From contig NZ_CP186274.1 in NCBI RefSeq assembly GCF_049331405.1, positions 7,068,001-7,132,000 of the forward strand: a DNA stretch of 64,000 nucleotides. Reading direction: 5' to 3'. The stretch is from PoT sp049331405. Lineage in GTDB: Bacteria; Planctomycetota; Planctomycetia; Isosphaerales; Isosphaeraceae. Position numbers and translations under genes: made by a program. A model generated the notes under the pieces. That model saw only the letters and a program-made list of their open reading frames with translations, did not search any database and was not told the DNA's origin. Positions within the stretch are counted from its first letter, which is position 1. The number at the start of each line of letters is the position of its first letter. Positions 51,786 to 62,423 of the stretch are shown one piece after another.

Positions 51786-52856
51786 GTGCGACTGTTCCGG
51801 CTCTCTCATTCGCTGATCGTCCTGGCTCTTGCCCCCGCGATCCTGACGGTCCTCACCTCCGCAGTTGACGCCCAGGCGGCCGATGCTCCCGCCGCCCCCG
51901 CCCCCGCCGCAACCAAAGACGCCTTCAAGAACTATACCGAGACCATCCCCGGCACCGACGTCAAGTTCGACATGGTGGCGATCCCCGGTGGCAAGTTCCT
52001 GATGGGGAGCCCCTCGAGCGAAGAGAAGCGCAACGAGGACGAAGGCCCTCAGCACGAAGTCGAGCTCGCCCCGTTCTGGATGGGGAAATGCGAAGTCACC
52101 TGGGATGAGTTCGACGAATTCGCATTCTCGAAGGACATCAAGCGCAAGGAGCGCGAGAAGGTCGACCTCGCCAAGCAACCGGCGAGCGAGACGAACGCCG
52201 ACGCGATCACCAGGCCGACCCGCCCCTATGCCGATGAGACGCACTCGCTCGGCCGCAAGGGTCAGCCGGCCATCTGCATCACGCACCACGCCGTGATGGA
52301 ATACTGCCGCTGGCTCTCCACCAAGACCGGCAAGGTCTACCGCCTCCCGACCGAGGCCGAGTGGGAATACGCCTGCCGCGCCGGCTCGAAGACAGCCTAC
52401 TCGTTCGGCGACGACCCGTCCGAGCTCGGCGACTACGCCTGGAACGTCGACAATACCGAGAAGCCCGAGAAGGTCGGCAAGAAGAAGCCCAACGCCTGGG
52501 GCCTTCACGATATGCACGGGAACGTCTCGGAGTGGTGTCTGGACCATTACGAGGCGGACATCTACAGTAAGCTAGCCGGTAAGACCGAGAAGTCGCCCGT
52601 CCTCCTGCCCGACGCCAAGGAATACCCCTACGTGGCTCGGGGTGGGTCCTGGGATGACGACGCCGACCGCCTCCGATCCGCCGTGCGTATCTCGTCGAAC
52701 CTCGAGTGGAGCGTCCGCGATCCCCAGCGCCCCCAGAGCATCTGGTGGCACACGGACGCGACGTTCGTGGGTTTCCGCATCGTCAGGGCCGAGTCCGAGC
52801 AGGAAAACCTGAAAGGCCTGAAGTCCCTGGTCGTGAAGAAAAAGGGGACGAAGTAA
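51786..52856 (+). CDS. secreted SUMF1/FGE-fold protein lacking the FGE active-site cysteines
   Basis: 356 residues with a signal peptide (LFRLSHSLIVLALAPAILTVLTS). The SUMF1 domain is clear: FDMVAIPGGKFLMGSP, EDEGPQHEVELAPFWMGKCEVTWDEF, YRLPTEAEWEYACRAGS, WGLHDMHGNVSEWCLDHY, YPYVARGGSWDDDADRLRSAVR and VGFRIVRA. True formylglycine-generating enzymes have catalytic cysteines after GGSW; here the segment is DDDADRLR, so this is not expected to act as an FGE and may be a binding or other nonhaem-iron-type relative. GTG at 51786 has GGAG ten bases upstream and gives the signal peptide; the longer frame does not. Confidence 0.9.
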   Translation: MRLFRLSHSLIVLALAPAILTVLTSAVDAQAADAPAAPAPAATKDAFKNYTETIPGTDVKFDMVAIPGGKFLMGSPSSEEKRNEDEGPQHEVELAPFWMGKCEVTWDEFDEFAFSKDIKRKEREKVDLAKQPASETNADAITRPTRPYADETHSLGRKGQPAICITHHAVMEYCRWLSTKTGKVYRLPTEAEWEYACRAGSKTAYSFGDDPSELGDYAWNVDNTEKPEKVGKKKPNAWGLHDMHGNVSEWCLDHYEADIYSKLAGKTEKSPVLLPDAKEYPYVARGGSWDDDADRLRSAVRISSNLEWSVRDPQRPQSIWWHTDATFVGFRIVRAESEQENLKGLKSLVVKKKGTK

Positions 52857-53032
52857 GCCTGGAAAACGCTCGGTCCAGGGCCGGCCGGCGGGGCGACCTG
52901 TCCTGCCGGTCCGCCTTGATCCCTGAATAGATGCGAGCATCCCGGGCGAGGGTCGTCGCCCGGGGACCCTTCACAGGGGTTCGATATTCACCCTCCGTTT
53001 CCGTTCCAGCAAGCACCCCTAGGAGTCTGAAC

Positions 53033-54322
<1,290 letters not shown>

Positions 54323-54373
54323 GCCAGGCCCCCTGCCCGGCTCGACCTCGGGCCGACAGCCGACGAACACGAG

Positions 54374-54405
54374 AACCCGCCCCCATCATCGGGGGCGGGT
54401 TTTTT
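54374..54405 (+). terminator. rho-independent terminator after the Gfo/Idh/MocA gene
   Basis: Stem ACCCGCCCCC (54375-54384) with GGGGGCGGGT (54391-54400), loop ATCATC, followed by a run of T's to 54405. Starts about 50 bases after the stop codon. Confidence 0.88.
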
Positions 54406-54628
54406 CGATTTTGGGGCACCCGCGAATCGCTTCCGGGCATCCCGCGAGATATCCTGATCGACGAGGTCGCTCGGGTCGTGGTCCGGGATCGCAGAAGATG
54501 GAGGGGCGGCCTGCTACCTGTTAGACCCCCTTGCGGGGCCAATCTCGCCCTCGATTTCGCCACGAACCCCGGGCGCCGCGGATACTCACGTTTCGAACAT
54601 GGACCCATATCGCGTCGAGGATCGTCGC

Positions 54629-55465
54629 ATGAAGAAGTTGCTATCCGGTCTCTTCCTGGCCTTCGGTTTCGCCGGTCTGTTCGCCCCGGCCTGGGCGCTG
54701 GCCGCCGACACGAAGATTGTGCTGATCGCCGGCCGACCTAGCCACGCTCCCGGTGAGCACGAGTTCAACGCCGGCACCAAGCTCCTGGTGAAATGCCTCG
54801 AAGAGATCCCCGGGATCGACCCCGTCTTCGTCCCCGGCGGCTGGCCCGAGGATGAGAAGGTCTTCGAAGGGGCGAAGTCGGTCGTCTTCTTCATGGACGG
54901 CGGTAACAACCACCCCATGATCCAGGGCAACCACCTGGAGACCATGAAGAAGCTGATGGACAAGGGCGTCGGCCTGGTCTGCCTCCACTACGCGGTCGAA
55001 TTCCCCAAGGGCAAGGTCGGCGACCAACTGCTCGAGTGGCTCGGCGGCTACTACGAGACGGCCTACTCCGACAACCCGCATAACGATGCCCTCGTCGTCA
55101 CCAAGGAAGGCCACCCGACCACGCAAGGCGTGAAGCCCTTCAAGGCCAACGACGAGTGGTACTACAAGATCCGGTTCCGCAGCGATGACCCCCGCTTCAT
55201 CCCGATCCTTGTCGCCAAGGAACTCGTCGGCCACGACAAGAAGACCTACAAGGACCAGGTCGTCGGCTGGGCCGTCGAGCGCAAGGACGGCGGGCGCGCC
55301 TTCGGATTCACGGGTGGTCATAACCACACGAATTGGGGCAACGCCGACTTCCGCAAGCTGATCCTCAACTCGATCCTCTGGACCGCCAAGGTCGATGTGC
55401 CGTCGGAAGGCGTGAAGTCCGATGTCTCCGCCGAGGAACTCAAGAAGAACCTCGACCCGAAGTGA
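54629..55465 (+). CDS. secreted ThuA-domain protein
   Basis: 278 residues with a signal peptide (KKLLSGLFLAFGFAGLFAPAWALA). The ThuA/glutamine-amidotransferase-like fold shows TKIVLIAGRPSHAPGEHEFNAG, SVVFFMDGGNNHPMIQG, GVGLVCLHYAVEFPKGK, EWYYKIRF and GFTGGHNHTNWGNADFRKLILNSILWTA. ThuA proteins are linked to trehalose or other sugar use; planctomycete members often lie near Gfo/Idh/MocA genes, as here. Reaction unknown. The ATG 10 codons upstream would lengthen the N-terminus before the signal peptide and is not preferred. Confidence 0.9.
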   Translation: MKKLLSGLFLAFGFAGLFAPAWALAADTKIVLIAGRPSHAPGEHEFNAGTKLLVKCLEEIPGIDPVFVPGGWPEDEKVFEGAKSVVFFMDGGNNHPMIQGNHLETMKKLMDKGVGLVCLHYAVEFPKGKVGDQLLEWLGGYYETAYSDNPHNDALVVTKEGHPTTQGVKPFKANDEWYYKIRFRSDDPRFIPILVAKELVGHDKKTYKDQVVGWAVERKDGGRAFGFTGGHNHTNWGNADFRKLILNSILWTAKVDVPSEGVKSDVSAEELKKNLDPK

Positions 55466-55570
55466 CGACCGACGCCCTCTCCGGGAATCCCGCCCCGGCT
55501 TTCATTCGAAGTCGGGGCATTCTCGCCCCATCTCCTCTCCCGTCACCTCAAACGCGAAGGACGAACGATC

Positions 55571-55813
55571 ATGGCCGAGAACGAACCCGTCCCCGCCCAG
55601 GAACTGACGCTGGAAAGTCTCGCCGAGGGTTTCGGCCGCTCGGTGGCCGGTCGCGCCCTCACGGCCGAGGAAACGGCGGCCCTCGCCTCAATCTTCAACG
55701 CGACCGCGCAGGCGCTGAGGCATGGCTTCATCACACGACTCGCCGAGCAGGTAAAAGCCGAGCGTGAGACGGAGAGCGTCGAGGAATTCTTCGGGAACCT
55801 CAAGTCGGATTGA
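55571..55813 (+). CDS. small acidic helical protein, unknown function
   Basis: 80 residues: MAENEPVPAQELTLESLAEG, then a helix-rich part with VAGRALTAEETAALASIFNATAQALRHGF and LAEQVKAERETESVEEFFGNL. No cysteines, no membrane segment, no known domain. Codon use is like the neighbours and the ATG has AAGGACGAACGATC upstream. It follows the ThuA gene by about 100 bases and could be in the same transcript. Confidence 0.65.
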   Translation: MAENEPVPAQELTLESLAEGFGRSVAGRALTAEETAALASIFNATAQALRHGFITRLAEQVKAERETESVEEFFGNLKSD

Positions 55814-55988
55814 ACGCGAGACCTGCGGTCCATCCGGGCGCGAACGGATCTGGACGCCGGTGGCCGAGGGTCGACCACCAGCGTCGTCATAGGTTTGGTA
55901 GCATCGTCCGTGCACGAGCGGATTCGACTCATTGGAAGATATAATTCTATGAGCCGGTTTGCGTCGCGCACGACACGATCACGCCCGA

Positions 55989-56261
55989 TCAAGTCGGGCC
56001 TCGATTGGTGACGTCGGCCGTCAGCGAGGAGCCGACGGCTTTTTGCGCGCAGGATGCGCAGGCGAGACATTCTCTGGCGATCTCGAGGCCTTGGCCTCCG
56101 GGATCATCACGCCAGTGGACCTTGCGTTTGTCTCGCTCGAACGTGACGTGCCGGAAGACGGCATGACGAGGCCGATAGGCCTTGGGACGGGTCGATACGA
56201 CGACGCGACGGCAGGAAACGCCCTTGGGGACAAGGGCACCGCAGAGCTGGCATCGATACAA
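55989..56261 (-). CDS. small zinc-ribbon-like planctomycete protein
   Basis: 90 residues from a TTG start: MYRCQLCGALVPKGVSCRRVVV, an Arg/Lys-rich middle (RPKAYRPRHAVFRHVTFERDKRKVHW) and DDPGGQGLEIARECLACASCAQK. The CxxC pairs at the start and near residue 70 look like a zinc ribbon. I recognise the layout from uncharacterised planctomycete proteins that start with MYRC/MFRC and have the same GG..GxEIxRE..C..C end. A stop codon six codons before the TTG restricts the choice of start. Possible nucleic-acid or ribosome-associated role; unproven. Confidence 0.7.
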   Translation of the reverse strand: MYRCQLCGALVPKGVSCRRVVVSTRPKAYRPRHAVFRHVTFERDKRKVHWRDDPGGQGLEIARECLACASCAQKAVGSSLTADVTNRGPT

Positions 56262-56441
56262 GGGACGCAGCCAATGAAGATGTCATCCGAGGGGGCTGAT
56301 GTCTCGGAAGGGTTGGAGGTCGGCCCCGCGAACGTGCAGGGCCGATCCCATCTTGTGCCCGCCTCATTGTCCTGTCAAGGTGACGTCTACCAGGATTGTG
56401 TCAACGTGCCCGGCATAACGCGTGCTCGATCGAACACGTCA

Positions 56442-59400
56442 TCACTTCGGGGCACTGGCCGGCGCGATCGGGCCGCCTTGAATGTAGCGGAAGAGGTCGC
56501 GGACCTGATCGTCGCGGAGCTTGTCGAGCTGCCCTTCGGGCATCAGCGAGACCTCCGAGGCCCTCTGTTCCTCGATCTGGTCGCGCGGGATGACGGTCTT
56601 CTGGCGGTTGCCGTCGATGATCGTCAGCGAGTTCGCCGTCTCCTCGAGGACCAGGCCGTTGATGACGCGGCCGTCGACAAGGGCGATCGCCTGAGCTTGA
56701 TATTCCTTGCGGATCTCGGCGCTGGGGTCGATGATGCTCGTCAGCAAGAAGTCCAGGTTGCCGCGCTCGACGCCGGTCAGGTCGGGGCCGATGCGTTCGC
56801 CGTCCTCGAACAGCCGGTGACAGACGGCGCAGTTCTCCTTGAAGACGGCCTGCCCTCGCGCGGGGAGCCCCTTATCCCCTTCGGGCAAGATCCCGCGAAT
56901 CTCGGCGATCCGCCGGATCTTCTCGGGCGCACCCGAACGAGGCAAACGCCCCCAGAGCGATTCGAGTCGCTTGGAGAGTCCCGGATCCTGAAATTGGAGG
57001 ATCTGCTGCACTTGCGCGGTGCGGAGGTCGCTGGACACCACCTTGCCCTGGCTCATGGCGTCGAGCATCAATGAGACCCACGCGGGGCGGCTTGCAAGGG
57101 TCGAGAGGACTCGATCCTTGAGAGGACTCGGGAGGCTCGGATAGGCCTTGAGCAGGCTCGAGGCAATCTCGGGCTCGCGATAGCCGCCCAGGGCATTTAC
57201 GGCGGCGAGCCGGAGCCCGGTTGCACCGTCTTGCGAGACCAGGGCGAGCAGCGGGGGCAGGCTCTCCGGCCGAGCGAGCTGGCCGAGGACCTCGACGAGC
57301 GCCACGCGATCGGCTTCAGGAACCTTTGAGTCGGAAATCCGGTCGATGGCGTTCGTCAGCGCCGAGGTGCTGCCGAGTCGCAGGCCGAGGCGCACGAGGG
57401 GGACGTTCGCGTCGGAGCGGTTCCAGAGGTTCGCGAGGGCCGTTTCCAGGGTCGCAGGGATCACCTTCGGCTTGCGGCCTTCGAATCCCTTGTCGAAGCC
57501 GTCGATCAGGGCCTTCGTCTGTTCGGGACGCGTTGCCGAGGCTAAGAGCTTGGCGGCGGCGTCGAGATCCTGGGTCGAGCCGCGCGAGGTGAGGACCCTC
57601 GCCACGCGCTCCAGGAGGATGTTGCCGGTCATCCTGGCGTTCAACGCCTCATCCTTGCTCAGCAACGCCACGACCTCGTCGCGATGTTCTCGCAGTTGAT
57701 GCTCGATCCCCCACCAGATCATCAGGGGGATGTGCGTGTCGGTGAGGTCCTCGTCGTGCTTTAGCAGTCGGCCCAGGATCGGCAGGGCGTCCTTCGCGTC
57801 CCATCGCTGGCAACTCGAGGCGAGTTGGCTGCGTACCAGCGGATCGGCGTCGCTGCGGGCCATCTCCATGAGGCTGGCGTGGAGGCTCGGGCTCATGACG
57901 CGGTCGTCGCCCAGGAGGCGCACCGTCCAGCGTCTCACGCCGGCCAGCTCGTGGCCCAGAAGGCCGAGGGCCGTTGACTCGACGAATCCGCCGCTGGCGT
58001 GGAGGGCCCAGAGGTCGCGAAGGGCCAACGTCTCGTCATGATCTTCGTTGAGGAACGCCTTCAAGCCTGGAATCACGTTCGGGTCGCGACGCTCGGCCAG
58101 GATCCGCCGAGCCTCGTTGGTGTACCAGTCGTTGCGGCTCGTCCGGAGGGCAACGAGCTCTTCGCTCGATCGCTTGGAGAGGTCGAAGGGGGCGACCTTC
58201 TGCCCCTGGCCGTAGACGATCTTGTAGATCCGGCCGTTGGTCTTGTCCCAGGTGTCGCGAGGGTCGAGGTGGGAAGCCCTCTTGTCGTACCAGTCGACCA
58301 CGTTCACCGCGCCGTCGGGACCGACGAGGAGATCGATCGGGCGGAACCAGGGATCCTTGGCGTCGAGCAAGGTGCCGCCAAGGGCCGCCGAGAAGGTGGA
58401 TCCTTCCTGGGCGAGCTTGTGCCAGTAGACGGTGTTCGACAGCAAGTTCCCGCCGATGAAGGCCCCCTGGTATTCGGTCGGATAGGCGTCGGCCTTGTAG
58501 ATGATGCCGCCGGGGGTCACGTGGCCGCCGGGCTTCTGGCCGTTATATCTGAGGGCCTCGAAATATCCGAACGTGTTGGGGTTGTGGAGAGGGCCGTGCT
58601 TCGCGAACCCTTTCAGGTAGTTGGCCCCCTGGATCATGTGGAAGGCGATGTAGTGGCCATTGCTGCTGCCGAAGGCGTTGCCGCCCCGGTCGAAGTCGAG
58701 GCCCCAGGTATTGCCGCCTCCTTCGGCGAAGAGCTCGAACGCCTTGGTCCGGGGATGATAGCGCCAGACCCCTTGCTGGAACTCGGTCCCCCGGATCCTG
58801 GCCGTGACCGTGCTCCCCTGCGCCCCGTAGAGCCAGCCGTCGGGGCCCCACTGCATTGAATTGACCGTCGCGTGGGCGTCCTCGATCCCGAAGCCGGAGA
58901 GCAAGACCTCAGGGTCGCTATCGGGCCGATCGTCCTGGTCCCGATCGGGGTAGAAGAGGAGATAAGGGGCCTGCCCCACGAAGACGCCGCCATATCCCAG
59001 CGTGAGCCCGGTTGCGAGGTTCAGGCCCTCGACGAAGACCTTGGCCTTATCGAATTTGCCGTCGCCGTCGGTGTCCTCGAGGATCTTGATCCGGTCGGCT
59101 CCTCTCGGCCCCTTCGGCGGCGGCTCGGGGACTCGGTCGTACTTGGTGCGGAGGTACTGGTCGACGGTGACCGGCTTCAGCCCGGCCGGGACCGGATATT
59201 GCAGGTACTCGATGACCCAGAGGCGTCCGCGTTCGTCGTAGCTCGCGGTGATCGGCTGCCGGATCATCGGCTCGCTGGCAACGACCTCGACGTGGAAGCC
59301 TTCCGGCACCACCATCCGCCGCGTGGCCTCGCTGGGCGAATAGCCTCCTTCGGCTCGAACATCGGAGGATGTCCCGGCGATCCCGAGGATCCAGAGAAGA

Positions 59401-59459
59401 GCGATGGCCGTTCCAGTCGTGGACGTGAGGCGGCGGCGCCTGATGGTTGCGATGACCAT
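56442..59459 (-). CDS. PVC-type membrane-bound dehydrogenase with HEAT repeats and CxxCH cytochrome domain
   Basis: 1005 residues. A signal sequence (TSTTGTAIALLWILGIAGTS) is followed by a dehydrogenase beta-propeller (about 40-410): MVVPEGFHVEVVASEPMIRQPITASYDERGRLWVIEYLQYP, DTDGDGKFDKAKVFVEGLNLATGL, VNSMQWGPDGWLYGAQG and GPDGAVNVVDWYDKRASH. HEAT-like repeats occupy about 430-830. The C-terminus has NCAVCHRLFEDGERIGPDLTGVERGNLDFLLTSIIDPSAEIRKEY, with one haem motif near residue 875. Typical of planctomycetes; believed to oxidise sugars in the periplasm, substrate unknown. AAGGA precedes the ATG at 59459; the longer frame upstream is not signal-like. Confidence 0.93.
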   Translation of the reverse strand: MVIATIRRRRLTSTTGTAIALLWILGIAGTSSDVRAEGGYSPSEATRRMVVPEGFHVEVVASEPMIRQPITASYDERGRLWVIEYLQYPVPAGLKPVTVDQYLRTKYDRVPEPPPKGPRGADRIKILEDTDGDGKFDKAKVFVEGLNLATGLTLGYGGVFVGQAPYLLFYPDRDQDDRPDSDPEVLLSGFGIEDAHATVNSMQWGPDGWLYGAQGSTVTARIRGTEFQQGVWRYHPRTKAFELFAEGGGNTWGLDFDRGGNAFGSSNGHYIAFHMIQGANYLKGFAKHGPLHNPNTFGYFEALRYNGQKPGGHVTPGGIIYKADAYPTEYQGAFIGGNLLSNTVYWHKLAQEGSTFSAALGGTLLDAKDPWFRPIDLLVGPDGAVNVVDWYDKRASHLDPRDTWDKTNGRIYKIVYGQGQKVAPFDLSKRSSEELVALRTSRNDWYTNEARRILAERRDPNVIPGLKAFLNEDHDETLALRDLWALHASGGFVESTALGLLGHELAGVRRWTVRLLGDDRVMSPSLHASLMEMARSDADPLVRSQLASSCQRWDAKDALPILGRLLKHDEDLTDTHIPLMIWWGIEHQLREHRDEVVALLSKDEALNARMTGNILLERVARVLTSRGSTQDLDAAAKLLASATRPEQTKALIDGFDKGFEGRKPKVIPATLETALANLWNRSDANVPLVRLGLRLGSTSALTNAIDRISDSKVPEADRVALVEVLGQLARPESLPPLLALVSQDGATGLRLAAVNALGGYREPEIASSLLKAYPSLPSPLKDRVLSTLASRPAWVSLMLDAMSQGKVVSSDLRTAQVQQILQFQDPGLSKRLESLWGRLPRSGAPEKIRRIAEIRGILPEGDKGLPARGQAVFKENCAVCHRLFEDGERIGPDLTGVERGNLDFLLTSIIDPSAEIRKEYQAQAIALVDGRVINGLVLEETANSLTIIDGNRQKTVIPRDQIEEQRASEVSLMPEGQLDKLRDDQVRDLFRYIQGGPIAPASAPK

Positions 59460-59612
59460 CGTCTCGAGTTCCTTGTGCGAAGGGGTGGGCCGATGCAATG
59501 TTGGCGGATCTCGCCGACGGCGAGTGCTGCAACAAAGTTGTAGCACGTTGCCGCGGCCATTCCCACAACCTCCCTGGGACTGGGAGGTTGCCCAATCCTC
59601 GCGCAGGATCTG

Positions 59613-60359
59613 TCAGAAATCGGTGCCGTACCAGCCCGGCTTGTCCTTCGCACCGAGGCCCTTCGCCAGGAAGAAATCGCGATAGAGCACGGCGACCGTG
59701 AGGCTGTAGAGCGGGGCCGTGACGAGCACCCCAACCCCGCAGCAGGCCGCGCCGAGCGAGGCGAGGAAACTGATCACCAGATGGAGCAAGGTCGCCTGGA
59801 GCCATTGCCCCTTCAAGGCCTGAAAACTCTGCCCGATCGCCTGCGTAGGCGACAACCCGCCGTCGACGATCAGCGGGAGGGTGAACATCAGCAACCCGGC
59901 GATGACCAGTCCGGGCACGACGCAGCAGCCGAGGCCGACCAGGACCGCCAAGCCCGCGAGGATCGAGCCGACGATGAGGTTCGCGAAGACGTCGCTGATA
60001 TTGAAGAGCTCATCGAACTGGATCGGGATCCCTCGCACCTGTTTGCAGGCGATCCGGATCATCGGGCCGACGAGGAAGCCCGTCACGATCATGACGATGA
60101 TGGCGTGGAACGGCCTTGCTCCCGGCCGGATGACGAACTTGAAGCCGCCCGGGTTGACCGGCTTCGGGATGCCGAAGATACCGGCGAGTGCGGTGTTGAT
60201 CAGCGCGTAGGCGACGATGACCACCAGCGCGATCAGAGTCCAGGTGATCCAGGCTTGCTTGTAGAGTTCCCACGCCTCGGAGATCGCGTCGAAGCGGACC
60301 TTCGGTACCCGATAAGGGTGGGTATGGAACGAGTCGAATTCTTGATCACCGATCGGCAT
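59613..60359 (-). CDS. polytopic membrane protein of unknown function
   Basis: 248 residues. After a soluble N-terminus (MPIGDQEFDSFHTHPYRVPK) come about five or six hydrophobic helices, including WITWTLIALVVIVAYALI, FHAIIVMIVTGFLVGPM, LIVGSILAGLAVLVGLGCCVVPGLVIAGLLMFTLPLIVDGGLS and LLHLVISFLASLGAACCGVGVLVTAPLYSLTVAVLY. The layout, with a glycine-rich paired-helix region ending in a proline, resembles small integral membrane families found near stress or transport genes, but no family can be named. It is transcribed toward the HEAT dehydrogenase gene and away from the methyltransferase. Confidence 0.7.
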   Translation of the reverse strand: MPIGDQEFDSFHTHPYRVPKVRFDAISEAWELYKQAWITWTLIALVVIVAYALINTALAGIFGIPKPVNPGGFKFVIRPGARPFHAIIVMIVTGFLVGPMIRIACKQVRGIPIQFDELFNISDVFANLIVGSILAGLAVLVGLGCCVVPGLVIAGLLMFTLPLIVDGGLSPTQAIGQSFQALKGQWLQATLLHLVISFLASLGAACCGVGVLVTAPLYSLTVAVLYRDFFLAKGLGAKDKPGWYGTDF

Positions 60360-60571
60360 GTGGCCAAGACTCCTCGATCAAAACGAGAAATGTCAATCGA
60401 ACCGATGGTGCAGGCGTCGCCGACGCCCTTCCCCTTGGGATTCGCCGGAGACGCCCGACTATTTTGCGGTTCACGGCCCCGGCACGCCAGGATACGATCT
60501 CCACGCGACGGGCCAATCGGGCGGATGGATTCGCGGAGGCCCTGGTCTCGAAGGTCGCAAGGAGCGCTCCC

Positions 60572-61633
60572 TTGGAAGGAACCGAAACGCTGGCCTGTCC
60601 TTCGTGCCGCGGACGGCTCGTCGAAGGGCTCGACGCCTGGGCTTGCGATTCCTGCGCCGCCGAATATCGCGGCCTCTGGGGCATACCCGACCTGCGGACG
60701 GCCGATGACCTCTACCTCGCGAACCAGGACGACTGGGAGTTCGCCCTCCGGCTCTCCGAGGACTTCGACCGGCTCGATTTCCGGGGCCTGCTCGAGCGCT
60801 ATTACGACCTCTCGCCCGAGATCCCGCCCGACCTGCGACGTCGCCAGATCGACCACATCATGACGGCCCCCGAGCGCGCGGGGCACTGGCTCGACGCCCT
60901 GGGAGGCGTTGACGCGGGACCGCTCCTCGACCTTGGATGCGGGACCGGCTCGTTCCTCTCGGCCGTGGGCGGGCGATTTGAGGAAGCCTGGGGCATCGAC
61001 ATCGCTATGCGATGGCTGCTCGTGGCGAGGAAGCGTCTAGACGAGGAGGGGCTGTCGCATATCCGGCTCGTCTGCGGGTGCTCGGAGCAACTCCCATTCA
61101 GTGATGGCTTGTTCTCCGAGGTCGTCGCGGGCGACGTGATCGAGCACGTGGGCGACCAGGCCGCGACCCTCGCCGAGTCGTTTCGAGTACTCCAGGAGGG
61201 GGGCGGCCTGTTCATGGCCTCGCCCAACCGGTTCAGCCTTGCCCCCGAGCCGCATGTTGGCGTCTGGGGCGTGGGATTCCTTCCCCGGCCCTGGATGATC
61301 CCCTACGTGCGCTGGGCCAAGGATGTGGATTACCGCGCGATCCGGACCCTGGGCCTGGGCGAATGGAACCGGCTCCTGGCGAGCAGCCCCTTCGGCTCCG
61401 GGACCCTGTTCGCCCCAGGACTGCCCGAGGCGGACTTCGCCCACTTCGGGCCGGCAAAACGCATCGTAGGGCGAATCTATAATCGCGTGATCACGAGCGG
61501 GCTGGGTCAGTTTGGGGCGAAGCGCGTCGGGCCGTTGTTCCACGTCGTCTGTCGCCGGTCGGCCGATCCCTCGGGGCGAAGGCCCAGCCCAGCGACTCGC
61601 CCAGGCTCCACGCCGCTAGCAGCAAGCCGATAA
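60572..61633 (+). CDS. class I SAM-dependent methyltransferase with N-terminal Cys motif
   Basis: 353 residues from a TTG start. CPSCRGRLVEGLDAWACDSC (about 9-28) resembles a zinc-ribbon-like start, then the Rossmann fold: PLLDLGCGTGSFLSAVGGRF (SAM motif I), GIDIAMRWLLVARKRL and VVAGDVIEHVGDQAATLAESFRVLQEGGGLFMASPNRF. It is a typical UbiE/COQ5-like methyltransferase; substrate unknown. AAGGAG at 60559-60564 ends seven bases before the TTG at 60572, which is better supported than the TTG at 60464. Its last 143 bases overlap the convergent GT2 gene, an unusual overlap; both C-terminal tails look unstructured. Confidence 0.85.
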   Translation: MEGTETLACPSCRGRLVEGLDAWACDSCAAEYRGLWGIPDLRTADDLYLANQDDWEFALRLSEDFDRLDFRGLLERYYDLSPEIPPDLRRRQIDHIMTAPERAGHWLDALGGVDAGPLLDLGCGTGSFLSAVGGRFEEAWGIDIAMRWLLVARKRLDEEGLSHIRLVCGCSEQLPFSDGLFSEVVAGDVIEHVGDQAATLAESFRVLQEGGGLFMASPNRFSLAPEPHVGVWGVGFLPRPWMIPYVRWAKDVDYRAIRTLGLGEWNRLLASSPFGSGTLFAPGLPEADFAHFGPAKRIVGRIYNRVITSGLGQFGAKRVGPLFHVVCRRSADPSGRRPSPATRPGSTPLAASR

Positions 61634-62423
61634 GCGGCAGGCTCATGACAAACTGGCCGATGTGCTGCCTCGAAGCCAGCACGGTCTTCGCCAACCGCGC
61701 GAGTTGGATCGCAAAGATCGCGGGGCCCATGAGTATCACGACTCTCTGAAGCCGCCGCGAATGTCGACGCGCTCGGAGCCCGCCGAAATCGAGCCCGAAC
61801 CGGAATCGGTCGCGGACGGCCTCGATGAATCCGAAGCGTCGGACGTGATATGCCAAGGCCGGGATACTGGCCATCGCGTCTGGCCTTCCCAGGAGCGTCA
61901 ACGCGACCTCGGCCTCATGGATCTCTTCGCCAGCAAGGGGCACGGCACCGACCCTGACGGCGAAGTTGTTCCCGGCAAGGCGCGAAGGCCTGGGACCTTG
62001 ACCGGCCATGAACGGGGCATACTCGCAGAAGAAAACGCCCCAATCGACGGGTGATATGCCCAACCTGGGTTGGACGTCCCCCGAGCCGGCGAGTAGCTCG
62101 GGTGATCGAAATGCCTCGACCCACGCCCAGGCCCAATCGCGCTCGAAGACGCAGGAGTCCTCGGTGAACGCGACCAAGTCGGCTTTCGCCCGCTCCAGGC
62201 CGAGCCGACGGAGCCGAGGCACGCCCGTACCTGGCTCGGCGGAGATCCAGTCGCAGCGGAAATCCTGAACATCGACTTCGGCGGCTAGATCCGAAGGCGC
62301 GGCCACGATCACCTGGACGGGGAAGCTCGCCGAACCCGCTTGCAGGGATTCGAGCGAACGCCCGATCGCCTCGGGCGAGTCGGTGGCCGCGATGACGACG
62401 CTCAGGACAGGGCTATTACTCAA
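61491..62423 (-). CDS. family 2 glycosyltransferase, first of a tandem pair
   Basis: 310 residues. LSVVIAATDSPEAIGRSLESLQ at the N-terminus, LVAFTEDSCVFERDWAWAW in the position of the DxD region, FFCEYAPFMAGQGPR, AGNNFAVR and a hydrophobic C-terminal part (VVILMGPAIFAIQLARLAK, QFVMSLPLIGLLLAAWSLGESLGW) are shared with the gene immediately upstream. The start overlaps the stop of that gene by eight bases. The last 30 or so residues are Arg/Thr/Pro-rich and run into the convergent methyltransferase gene. Likely transfers a sugar to a lipid or envelope acceptor at the membrane. Confidence 0.85.
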   Translation of the reverse strand: MSNSPVLSVVIAATDSPEAIGRSLESLQAGSASFPVQVIVAAPSDLAAEVDVQDFRCDWISAEPGTGVPRLRRLGLERAKADLVAFTEDSCVFERDWAWAWVEAFRSPELLAGSGDVQPRLGISPVDWGVFFCEYAPFMAGQGPRPSRLAGNNFAVRVGAVPLAGEEIHEAEVALTLLGRPDAMASIPALAYHVRRFGFIEAVRDRFRFGLDFGGLRARRHSRRLQRVVILMGPAIFAIQLARLAKTVLASRQHIGQFVMSLPLIGLLLAAWSLGESLGWAFAPRDRPTGDRRRGTTARRASPQTDPARS

